Origin: CAYZZA01 sp964482685
GTDB lineage: Bacteria > Bacillota > Bacilli > Lactobacillales > Carnobacteriaceae_A
Reading direction: 5' to 3'
Assembly (NCBI GenBank): GCA_964482685.1
Contig: CAYZZA010000078.1
Coordinates: 1-5,039 of the forward strand
Length of the DNA: 5,039 nt
Positions 1 through 5,039 of this stretch are shown here, one piece after another (positions within the stretch are counted from its first letter, which is position 1; every line of letters starts with the position of its first letter). Under the pieces are notes generated by a model, which saw nothing but the letters and a program-made list of their open reading frames with translations, was not told where the DNA came from and searched no databases. Both the position numbers and the translations under genes were made by a program.

Positions 1-300
1 TGGATTGCCTTGCATTCAGAGTCTGTTGCCATTTTATACGTGGACCAAGGAGCAGAAGATGCGATTTTGTATCAAGGAAGAAGCCTTTTGCCTGCAGGGA
101 TTTTTAAAATAGATGGCTCCTTTCAAACAGGAGACGTTGTAGAAGTTTACGGTCTCCATGGATTACTAGGACGTGGGGAAGTCAATTATTCATCCGATAC
201 ACTAAAAAGAGTTTTGTTAAATCGAAGCGAAGACTCTCATCACGAAGAACGTTCTGTTGAAGTGATTCACCGTGACCGTTGGGTTGAGTTTTTTACTTAA
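1..300 (+). CDS. proB: Glutamate 5-kinase, C-terminal PUA domain (5' truncated by window edge)
   Basis: This is the last 99 codons of ProB, the cytoplasmic kinase that phosphorylates L-glutamate to gamma-glutamyl phosphate, the first step of proline synthesis. The frame is open from base 1 and ends at TAA 298-300. The amino-acid kinase domain lies upstream of the window; what remains is the C-terminal PUA domain. Visible family marks are a DQGAEDAIL-type strand, the GRSLLPAGI turn, the GDVVEV stretch, GRGEVNYSS, and a closing EVIHRDRWV, which is the usual end of ProB. The ATG-less start (a TTG at 10) within this stretch is not a real start. It is followed after 13 bases by proA, so the two are almost certainly one operon. 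The identification rests on recognised motifs and on the proA neighbour; the promoter and any T-box or other leader control would lie outside the window. Confidence 0.95.
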   Translation, partial: WIALHSESVAILYVDQGAEDAILYQGRSLLPAGIFKIDGSFQTGDVVEVYGLHGLLGRGEVNYSSDTLKRVLLNRSEDSHHEERSVEVIHRDRWVEFFT

Positions 301-306
301 AGGAGG
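301..306 (+). promoter_or_regulatory. Ribosome binding site of proA
   Basis: AGGAGG begins directly after the proB stop codon and lies 7 bases before ATG 314. It decides the proA start: the frame is open further upstream to a GTG at 272, but that would overlap proB and has no comparable Shine-Dalgarno sequence. The tight placement suggests translational coupling with proB. Confidence 0.9.
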
Positions 307-313
307 AAACACC

Positions 314-1564
314 ATGAGCGAAGTACGTACGAAAGGACAAGCTGCCAAAAAAGCAAGTTACCACCTCTCCAATGTAGAGAGTGATGAAAAAAATAAAGCA
401 CTCCGCCTGATTGCCGAACAACTGATATATGACCAAGACTCCATTCTTGAAGAAAACAAAAAAGACATGTCCAGTGGGCAAGAAGAAGGGTTCACAGATG
501 CCTTGTTGGACCGCATGTTCTTAAACAAAGAGCGCCTCCATCAAATGGCTGATGCAATTCATCTCTTGACTGAACTCAAAGACCCTATCGGAGAAGTGCT
601 GGAAACCATTGAAAAAGACAACGGATTACGGATTGAAAAAAAACGAGTCCCACTTGGCGTAATTGGACTGATTTACGAAGCGCGACCAAATGTAACCGTG
701 GATGCCGCAACTTTGTCTCTAAAGACGGGAAACGCCGTTGTGTTGCGTGGGAGCTCTTCAGCTAAACACTCAAACCGTGCTCTTGTAGCGTCGATTCATC
801 GCGCATTAGAAAAAAGCACGGTTCCGGTGGAGGCCGTTCAGCTCATTGAAGATACAAGTCGGGAAACAGCCAAAGAGTTGTTTACCTTAACCGACTATTT
901 AGATGTCTTGATTCCACGAGGCGGAAAAAACTTGATTCAAACGGTGATTCGAGAAGCGACTGTTCCAGTGATTGAAACGGGTGCTGGAACGTGTCATTTG
1001 TTTATCGAAGCTTCAGCTAACCCACAAATGGCTGAACAAATTGCGTTAAACGCAAAGACACAGCGCCCTTCTGTTTGCAACTCAATTGAAACGATTTTAA
1101 TCCAAGACACGTGGTTTGACCAACATGGGCTAGCTCTTTTAAACACCTTATACAAAAATAATGTCTCCATTGTGGCTGACGCAAAAATTTGTGATGCTTT
1201 TCCTCTTGCAACTCTTGCGACCGAGGAAGATTGGTACGAAGAATACCTGGGACTAACAGTGAGCGTCAAACTTGTCCACACAACGGTGGAGGCCATTGCA
1301 CACATCAACATCTATGGCACCCACCATTCAGAATCCATCGTCACAGAAGACACCAAACAAGCCGAGATGTTTCTTCGAAACGTGGACGCAACCTCTGTCT
1401 ACCACAATGCCTCCACACGCTTTACCGACGGATTTGAATTTGGGTATGGAGCCGAGATGGGTATCAGTACCCAAAAACTACATGTACGTGGCCCAATGGG
1501 CTTAAACGCTTTAACCTCAACCAAATTTGTCATTCATGGAAATGGACAAATTCGTCGTTCATGA
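314..1564 (+). CDS. proA: Gamma-glutamyl phosphate reductase (glutamate-5-semialdehyde dehydrogenase)
   Basis: ProA reduces gamma-glutamyl phosphate with NADPH to glutamate-5-semialdehyde, which cyclises to pyrroline-5-carboxylate; this is the second step of proline synthesis, in the cytoplasm, working with ProB. The protein has 416 residues, the usual length. It belongs to the aldehyde dehydrogenase superfamily: the cofactor-binding half shows PLGVIGLIYEARPNVTVDAA (about 113-132) and LRGSSSAKHSN (144-154). The catalytic cysteine is Cys255 in TQRPSVCNSIET. The ProA family signature is visible as AIAHINIYGTHHSESI near residues 327-342. Another conserved block, STQKLHVRGPMGL, lies near the C-terminus, which ends GNGQIRRS. 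From memory it resembles Bacillus subtilis ProA along its whole length. No frameshift or missing key residue is seen. It is the distal gene of the proBA operon here; no proC follows, so the last enzyme must be encoded elsewhere. Confidence 0.97.
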   Translation: MSEVRTKGQAAKKASYHLSNVESDEKNKALRLIAEQLIYDQDSILEENKKDMSSGQEEGFTDALLDRMFLNKERLHQMADAIHLLTELKDPIGEVLETIEKDNGLRIEKKRVPLGVIGLIYEARPNVTVDAATLSLKTGNAVVLRGSSSAKHSNRALVASIHRALEKSTVPVEAVQLIEDTSRETAKELFTLTDYLDVLIPRGGKNLIQTVIREATVPVIETGAGTCHLFIEASANPQMAEQIALNAKTQRPSVCNSIETILIQDTWFDQHGLALLNTLYKNNVSIVADAKICDAFPLATLATEEDWYEEYLGLTVSVKLVHTTVEAIAHINIYGTHHSESIVTEDTKQAEMFLRNVDATSVYHNASTRFTDGFEFGYGAEMGISTQKLHVRGPMGLNALTSTKFVIHGNGQIRRS

Positions 1565-1578
1565 AAAACCATACCAAC

Positions 1579-1636
1579 AGACACCGCATAGAGTCTTTCT
1601 AAAAATAGAGAGGCGCTGTGAGGGGTCTTTTTATTT
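1579..1636 (+). terminator. Intrinsic terminator of the proBA operon
   Basis: A long imperfect hairpin begins about 15 bases after the proA stop. The core pairs 1593-1601 with 1606-1614 (CTTTCTA against TAGAGAG, extended, with two G-U pairs) around a loop of four A. After single mismatches the stem continues with 1587-1591 against 1616-1620, 1584-1585 against 1622-1623, and AGAC 1579-1582 against GTCT 1625-1628. A run of T (1628-1636, one A) follows, as expected for Rho-independent termination on the plus strand. Confidence 0.8.
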
Positions 1637-1736
1637 GCACACTCTGTCATAGAAAACAAAGCATGTTAGACTTGTGGGTTTTTAGCACTCTTTTTTTATG
1701 TCTGTTACCTATCATTTATCCATTACACAGTTTTTA

Positions 1737-1792
1737 TTTAACAAAAAAGCTTCTTTTCACACACGTATGTGGAAAGAAGCTTACACGTTAAA
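1737..1792 (-). terminator. Intrinsic terminator of the MATE exporter gene
   Basis: A 15-pair stem with one G-U pair joins 1747-1761 (AAGCTTCTTTTCACA) to 1768-1782 around a 6-base loop. On the minus strand it starts about 28 bases after the MATE stop codon and is followed by six T (complement of 1743-1748), so it is a strong minus-strand terminator. Outer arms TTTAAC (1737-1742) and GTTAAA (1787-1792) can pair too, across a 4 by 4 internal loop. The plus-strand side lacks a T-run directly after the stem, so it is mainly one-directional. Confidence 0.85.
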
Positions 1793-1810
1793 AATTTAAA
1801 GTGTTCTTTT

Positions 1811-3169
1811 TTATTTTAAAGAAGCAGAAGACGCTAGACTTTTTTTGTCTCCATATGGAGCGACTTTAATGTAATAAATCACAAGCACCAATGTCACGAG
1901 TTCTGTAAAGACAATCGGAATCCATACCCCATATGTACCAAACAGAGGTGGGAAAATCAGCAAGCCAATAACCAATCCAAACAAACTGCGAACCAAGGCA
2001 AGCAAGGCCGATTTGACCGGTTGGCCTAACGCCGTGTAATAGGTCGACGCGTTTAGGTTGATTCCAGCGATGACTGTGGCCATCGCAAAGAACAAGAGAA
2101 TTGTGCTGGACAGTTCTTGGATCGCTACATCTGCCACAAAAATACCTGAAACAGTTTTCCCAAAGAATACAAAGATCCCCGTAAACAAGAGACCAATCAT
2201 CACACTGTATCGAAAAGCTAGATTTCGAATAGCGTCTACGCGGTCTAGTTTTCCAGCTCCGTAGTTGTAGCTTACGATGGACTGAATCCCTTCAGAGATG
2301 CCATAAAACACCATAATCGCAATACTCGATACTTGCATCGCAATTCCATATGCTGCGATGCCTTTTGCGCCTAAGTTTTTTGTGATGGTTAAATTGTAAA
2401 TGTACCCTGCGATTCCAACAGAACCTAAACTTAAAAATTCAGACGATCCATTGAATAAGATGTCTTTTATATCGGACACACGAAATACAGGTTTCTCAAA
2501 CGTCCAATTGGATTGCTTGAGGGTCACTCCTAACAATAGTAAGGTTGGAACGACTTGCGAAATCCCAGTTGCAAACGCCGCGCCACCCATCCCAAGTGCA
2601 TATACTTTCACCAATAAATAGTCCATCACAATGTTGATCAACACACCGATGACAGTCGCAATTACGATGACCACCGGAAATCCGTCTAACTTCAAAAAGA
2701 AGTTAAAAAAGAACATCGACATGAAAAAAGGAATAAATAAAGTCGTGATGCGCAAATAATCTAAGGCATAAGTTAAAGAGACTCCTTTGACACCAATGAT
2801 GTTTGTCACAATTGGTCGACCAAACAGCCAAATCACTGCCATCAATAAAAAGGACGTAATCATCAACATATAAAACGTCACATTAAATAAATTGTTGCTT
2901 CGTTCTAAGTCTTTTTTTCCATACGCAATCCCCGCCAAGACGACTCCACCTGACACAATCATCGCAGCTACCCCCGCTGCAATACTTAAAAGGGGAACGA
3001 CGACTGTGATCGCCCCAATTCCTTCTGACCCAATGAAGTTTCCAATAAAATAACTATCGATTAAACCAGCTGTTGTCGTGGCCAACATGCCGATGACGGC
3101 TGGAATAATGAATGTAATAAACAGCTTTTTAATATCTGCTTCGCCTAGATCCAATCGTTTCTTTGCCAT
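1811..3169 (-). CDS. MATE-family multidrug/cation antiporter (MepA/DinF-like)
   Basis: This encodes a complete 452-residue inner-membrane exporter of the multidrug and toxic compound extrusion family, which moves cationic or aromatic compounds outward using a Na+ or H+ gradient. About 12 hydrophobic segments can be placed (roughly 15-36, 52-74, 96-116, 136-158, 164-184, 196-216, 245-265, 275-297, 320-340, 355-375, 388-408, 413-435), in two halves of six as in the family. Typical motifs are the LIDSYFIGNFIGSEGIGAI stretch after helix 1, with a membrane-embedded Asp38, and ISEGIQSIVSYNYGAGK (291-307) in the second half, with Glu293; the latter is characteristic of the MepA/DinF-like branch. The start at ATG 3169 is fixed by AGGAGG 8 bases upstream and by the typical short, charged N-terminus. 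It is transcribed alone, convergent with proA, from a promoter near 3369-3397 through a leader with a terminator-like hairpin. Substrate and coupling ion cannot be read from sequence. Confidence 0.93.
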   Translation of the reverse strand: MAKKRLDLGEADIKKLFITFIIPAVIGMLATTTAGLIDSYFIGNFIGSEGIGAITVVVPLLSIAAGVAAMIVSGGVVLAGIAYGKKDLERSNNLFNVTFYMLMITSFLLMAVIWLFGRPIVTNIIGVKGVSLTYALDYLRITTLFIPFFMSMFFFNFFLKLDGFPVVIVIATVIGVLINIVMDYLLVKVYALGMGGAAFATGISQVVPTLLLLGVTLKQSNWTFEKPVFRVSDIKDILFNGSSEFLSLGSVGIAGYIYNLTITKNLGAKGIAAYGIAMQVSSIAIMVFYGISEGIQSIVSYNYGAGKLDRVDAIRNLAFRYSVMIGLLFTGIFVFFGKTVSGIFVADVAIQELSSTILLFFAMATVIAGINLNASTYYTALGQPVKSALLALVRSLFGLVIGLLIFPPLFGTYGVWIPIVFTELVTLVLVIYYIKVAPYGDKKSLASSASLK

Positions 3170-3177
3170 TTTGTTGT

Positions 3178-3183
3178 CCTCCT
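3178..3183 (-). promoter_or_regulatory. Ribosome binding site of the MATE gene
   Basis: The minus strand reads AGGAGG here (plus strand CCTCCT), 8 bases before ATG 3169. It is a near-ideal Shine-Dalgarno sequence and supports the chosen start. Confidence 0.85.
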
Positions 3184-3242
3184 ATGAAACGTGTAACGAT
3201 TTCATGCATTTTCGTTCTCAAAAGTTCCACTCTGCTTCTATC

Positions 3243-3284
3243 AAAAAAGCGTGCCACTCTCTAAACAGAGCGCCCTCTTGACAC
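3243..3284 (-). terminator. Terminator-like hairpin in the MATE leader (candidate attenuator)
   Basis: On the minus strand GTGTCA (3284-3279) can pair with TGGCAC (3256-3251), one pair being G-U, and inside it CTCT (3270-3267 region) with AGAG around GTTT. Directly after the outer stem come GC and six T (complement of 3243-3248), then the leader continues for about 70 bases to the ribosome binding site. The position between promoter and gene, and not after a gene, makes an attenuator plausible. The stem is interrupted, so its strength is uncertain, and the ligand or signal is unknown. Confidence 0.45.
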
Positions 3285-3368
3285 TTTTCTTTATGACTCC
3301 GAGCGTATAAACAGATGTTCTCAATTCTTCAGACTTGTGGATGCACCCAAAAGAAGCACTTAAAAACC

Positions 3369-3397
3369 ACTATACCAGACTCTCTTTTTTATTTCAG
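3369..3397 (-). promoter_or_regulatory. Sigma-A-type promoter of the MATE gene
   Basis: Read on the minus strand, a -35 box CTGAAA (3397-3392) lies 17 bases before a -10 box TATAGT (3374-3369), and the -10 is preceded by TGG, giving an extended -10. Transcription would start near 3362, leaving a leader of about 190 bases before ATG 3169. Spacing is ideal and five of six -10 bases match consensus. It is the best promoter found upstream of the gene. Confidence 0.6.
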
Positions 3398-3631
3398 CTT
3401 TCTTTTATATATTTTAAAGATTTTACTATAGAGTAGTAGGTTCACTTTTTTTACAATAATTTACTTAAATACTTTATCATTTGTATGTATCGCTCACACA
3501 TATAAAGAGTAGTTTTAGTCATTTTCAATTTAATAATGAAGTTGTAAAGTAAATCTAAGAATAATCCTTTAATTTTTTAAAATGCACTATACACGTAAAC
3601 TGTATTGGCAACAACAGAAAAGACTTTCTTC

Positions 3632-3684
3632 GTTGGTTAATCTTCTTCTAGAATAGCCAACACATCTTGGACGACAGTGGCTAT
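3632..3684. repeat. Mutually exclusive inverted repeats
   Basis: GTTGGTTA (3632-3639) can pair with TAGCCAAC (3654-3661, one G-U pair in RNA of the plus strand). ATAGCCA (3653-3659) can instead pair with TGGCTAT (3678-3684). Both stems use the same central segment, so only one can form. The plus strand then reads CTTTCTTTATTT, a poor T-run; the minus side has none. The arrangement resembles an antiterminator/terminator switch in outline, but no gene lies downstream on the plus strand. Confidence 0.4.
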
Positions 3685-3788
3685 CTTTCTTTATTTAGGC
3701 AACGGACACAATCTCCTTCAGTCGCTTTCTTGTTTAGCAGTAACATCCAAAATGTATGAGATTTTTTATTTCTATAGAATAACATCCT

Positions 3789-3848
3789 AAAAGAGACATT
3801 TTTCTCTAACAATGACTTGTCAGTCGCTTATCCGCATGCACGTCTCTT
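3789..3848 (-). terminator. Possible terminator of the lipoprotein gene
   Basis: Just after the stop codon, the minus strand has AAGAGAC (3848-3842), which can pair with GTCTCTT (3797-3791) across a 44-base loop; the right arm runs into TTTT. Inside the loop GACT and AGTC (3825-3822 with 3817-3814) form a small stem. Alternatively AGAGA (3807-3803) pairs with the same right arm TCTCT (3796-3792) as a 5-pair hairpin with a 6-base loop before the T-run. Both versions are weak for an intrinsic terminator, yet this is the only candidate close to the gene end. Confidence 0.3.
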
Positions 3849-3849
3849 C

Positions 3850-4755
3850 TTACCTTTTTGCATATTCCGGGTTATCTGGATTGACACGGTATCCTTCTAG
3901 CAACTGATCATTTTCCATTATAAAGGGGCTCGCAGTTGGTTGGTTCCATGAGATGTCGTATTTGTTCATCAAGTAATCATTCAAAGCCACACGGTCTTCA
4001 AACTTAATGGCTTGGTACGGTTCTTGAAAGTTTATTTTTTCTATGAATAACAAGGTGTCATCTTCAAATGAAAACAAAAGTCCCATGTGTCCGATAAAGA
4101 GGTACCCTTCTTCGTCATGAAAAAACACAGAAATTACGGAGAGGGTATCTGAATCTGGAAAAACGATTTCTTTGTCTTTCCACTCATCTTGTACTTTTTT
4201 CACGTGGAACGGCACGTCTTTTGTCTCTTCTGTTGGGATTGAAGAAAACAACGCTTGAAATTTTATGTATTCATCTTCTGTAAAGAGAGGTCTTGGACTT
4301 GATTCGATGGCGCTCTTGTCAAACATCAACCAGTCTGCACGTAGAGGATCCGGCTTTCCAATGGTAAGAGAATCTTTTATCAAATCGTACGACGTAATGC
4401 GACAGTTGTACCCAATAAACTCTGGATTTTTTGCTTCCCACATGTCTAACATCGTCACCCAATCATACTCGGGTTGGAGACTGTCGATTGTCTTAAAACC
4501 TTCTTTTTGTAAATCGGTTCCTTCAATAATACCATTGAATTGAGTGACATCTTGGAAAAAAGTATTCACCGTATTTTCTGGAATCGCAGCGACTTCCATT
4601 GCTTCGCGGACTTCCTCTTGACTGGTTGAATCGGCCAAATTTGAGTACATCAAGCGCATGGTTCGGTCTTCTGGTTGACTAACAGGTTGGCGTGCGCACC
4701 CTGCAAGCCACACGACTAATCCTAACGCCATAAGTCCTTTGCTGATTTTCTTCAT
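3850..4755 (-). CDS. DUF4300-like lipoprotein of unknown function
   Basis: This encodes a complete 301-residue protein that I recognise as resembling the DUF4300 family of Firmicutes; no function is established for that family to my knowledge. The N-terminus is a lipoprotein signal: MKK, a hydrophobic stretch (8-18) and lipobox LAGC, so the mature protein should start at lipidated Cys20 and be anchored on the outer face of the membrane. Conserved-looking blocks are MYSNLADSTSQEEVREAM (36-53), NPEFIGYNCRITSYDLIKDS (110-129), ADWLMFDKSAIE (140-151), SVFFHDEEGYLFIGHMGLL (209-227), FIEKINFQEPYQAIKF (237-252) and WNQPTASPFIMENDQLLEGY (270-289). Cys118 at a helix start, His223 in GHMG and Glu239 follow the order of NlpC/P60-type papain-like enzymes, which is my inference only. 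ATG 4755 is supported by AGGGG 7 bases upstream. It seems to be transcribed alone; no partner gene is adjacent. Confidence 0.85.
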   Translation of the reverse strand: MKKISKGLMALGLVVWLAGCARQPVSQPEDRTMRLMYSNLADSTSQEEVREAMEVAAIPENTVNTFFQDVTQFNGIIEGTDLQKEGFKTIDSLQPEYDWVTMLDMWEAKNPEFIGYNCRITSYDLIKDSLTIGKPDPLRADWLMFDKSAIESSPRPLFTEDEYIKFQALFSSIPTEETKDVPFHVKKVQDEWKDKEIVFPDSDTLSVISVFFHDEEGYLFIGHMGLLFSFEDDTLLFIEKINFQEPYQAIKFEDRVALNDYLMNKYDISWNQPTASPFIMENDQLLEGYRVNPDNPEYAKR

Positions 4756-4762
4756 GTTGTTT

Positions 4763-4767
4763 CCCCT
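4763..4767 (-). promoter_or_regulatory. Ribosome binding site of the lipoprotein gene
   Basis: The minus strand reads AGGGG, preceded by AG, 7 bases before ATG 4755. It supports the start that gives a textbook lipoprotein signal peptide. Confidence 0.7.
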
Positions 4768-4889
4768 CTGTTTCTCTTTTTATATTTTTTATGTTTTAGT
4801 TTATTTTTTCTTCAGTTTAGTGTGTTGTTTGTTTTATTTGTTACTCTTTTTGTCTGTTTTCGTTATTTTATGCTAAAAACACTCCAATT

Positions 4890-4898
4890 AGTATACCA
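4890..4898 (-). promoter_or_regulatory. Extended -10 promoter of the lipoprotein gene
   Basis: The minus strand reads TGGTATACT, an extended -10 with TGn directly before TATACT (4895-4890). The base stretch 17 upstream (CCCTCT, 4918-4913) is a poor -35, as tolerated by extended -10 promoters. Transcription would start near 4883 and give a leader of about 128 bases. This leader is strikingly A-rich and T-poor on the transcribed sense strand. Confidence 0.5.
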
Positions 4899-4899
4899 C

Positions 4900-4936
4900 G
4901 CTCCCTTTCAAAAGAGGGGGTTGTTTTAGACTTTTT
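4900..4936 (+). terminator. Hairpin with T-run upstream of the lipoprotein promoter
   Basis: CTCCCTTT (4901-4908) pairs with AAGAGGGGG-side bases 4913-4920 around a 4-base loop, with G-U pairs at two positions and a further G-T closing pair at 4900/4921. TTGTTTT and then CTTTTT follow on the plus strand, as in an intrinsic terminator facing right. No plus-strand gene precedes it, so it may end antisense transcription, or the inverted repeat may be a protein-binding site, since it covers the -35 area of the minus-strand promoter. Confidence 0.35.
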
Positions 4937-4989
4937 CATGTCTTCTCATTTTTTGACTTTACTCTACCTAATCTCTATCAAGATAAAAA

Positions 4990-5039
4990 GGCTCTATAAT
5001 ATTTGGTGTTGGTGGCTAAAAATCACTGATGCCTATTTT
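4990..5039. mobile_element. Possible terminal repeat of an ISL3-family insertion sequence (partial)
   Basis: The sequence changes character at GGCTCTATAATATTTGGTGT (4990-5009). Elements of the ISL3 family commonly begin with GGCTCT-type terminal inverted repeats, and the following bases look like the subterminal part of such an element. ISL3 elements usually duplicate 8 bases of AT-rich target; the flank here, GATAAAAA (4982-4989), would fit. The transposase and the other end lie beyond the window, so this call rests on the remembered repeat start only. The TATAAT at 4995-5000 could also serve as an outward or inward -10 box, but no good -35 stands 17 bases before it. Confidence 0.35.

Larger units (their letters stand above)
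3398..3849. other. AT-rich intergenic stretch without an intact gene
   Basis: About 450 bases separate the MATE promoter from the end of the lipoprotein gene. No reading frame with a start codon and ribosome binding site of useful length was found on either strand. The part 3398-3600 is very AT-rich and shows no convincing structure. The part 3600-3790 is richer in GC, holds competing inverted repeats (3632-3684) and a short coding-like minus-strand stretch (3640-3690, reading RKIATVVQDVLAILEED then TAA) that has an in-frame stop directly upstream and no start. This could be a relic of a lost gene, but that is not established. Confidence 0.5.

Noticed and set aside
272..313. Upstream GTG start for proA adding 14 residues.
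   Set aside because: It overlaps the end of proB, lacks a good ribosome binding site, and the added residues do not fit the ProA family; ATG 314 has AGGAGG at ideal spacing.
994..1311. Minus-strand open frame of 105 codons inside proA, and other frames within proA (for example 1231-1437 and 1272-1505 on plus).
   Set aside because: They lie wholly within a clearly conserved gene, have no family resemblance, and no ribosome binding site.
3278..3311. Plus-strand promoter: perfect TTGACA (3278-3283) and TATAAA (3306-3311).
   Set aside because: The spacer is 22 bases, well outside 16-18, and no plus-strand gene follows. TTGACA is also part of the leader hairpin arm.
3170..3362. T-box riboswitch in the MATE leader, prompted by AGAGTGG-N-AC sequences.
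   Set aside because: The T-box consensus AGGGTGGNACCGCG is not matched, no specifier loop is recognisable, and a MATE exporter is not a usual T-box target.
4265..4543. Plus-strand open frame of 92 codons opposite the lipoprotein gene.
   Set aside because: The minus-strand frame has a full lipobox signal, family-like motifs and a ribosome binding site; the opposite frame has none of these.
1..5039. CRISPR array, tRNA, rRNA, toxin-antitoxin pair or defence system.
   Set aside because: No regularly spaced repeats, no tRNA-like cloverleaf or rRNA sequence, and no pair of small adjacent genes were seen.

Overview
The window looks like chromosomal DNA of a low-GC member of the Bacilli. Pointers are the compact proB-proA pair with a ProA that resembles the Bacillus type, strong AGGAGG-type ribosome binding sites, a lipobox lipoprotein, and intrinsic terminators with U-tracts. 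The gene mix (MepA-like MATE exporter, DUF4300-type lipoprotein) would suit Lactobacillales such as Carnobacteriaceae, but the sequence alone does not settle the genus.

Layout. Positions 1-1564 (+) hold the 3' end of proB and all of proA, the first two steps of proline synthesis from glutamate, 13 bases apart and closed by a long hairpin terminator (about 1579-1636). Positions 1811-3169 (-) encode a complete 12-helix MATE-family exporter that converges on proA and has its own terminator (about 1737-1792). Its upstream region has a good sigma-A promoter (3369-3397) and a roughly 190-base leader containing a terminator-like hairpin followed by six U residues (3243-3284), which suggests attenuation. 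Positions 3398-3849 hold no intact gene; they are AT-rich and contain competing inverted repeats and perhaps decayed coding sequence. Positions 3850-4755 (-) encode a complete 301-residue lipoprotein recognised as DUF4300-like, with an extended -10 promoter and an A-rich leader. The last 50 bases start with GGCTCT and look like the terminal repeat of an ISL3-type insertion sequence that runs out of the window.

proB and proA act together in proline synthesis. The exporter and the lipoprotein are separate transcription units with no visible functional link to proBA or to each other. The two points most worth following are the leader of the MATE gene and the possible papain-like (NlpC/P60-like) Cys-His arrangement in the DUF4300 lipoprotein. 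No complete new multi-gene system is visible here.
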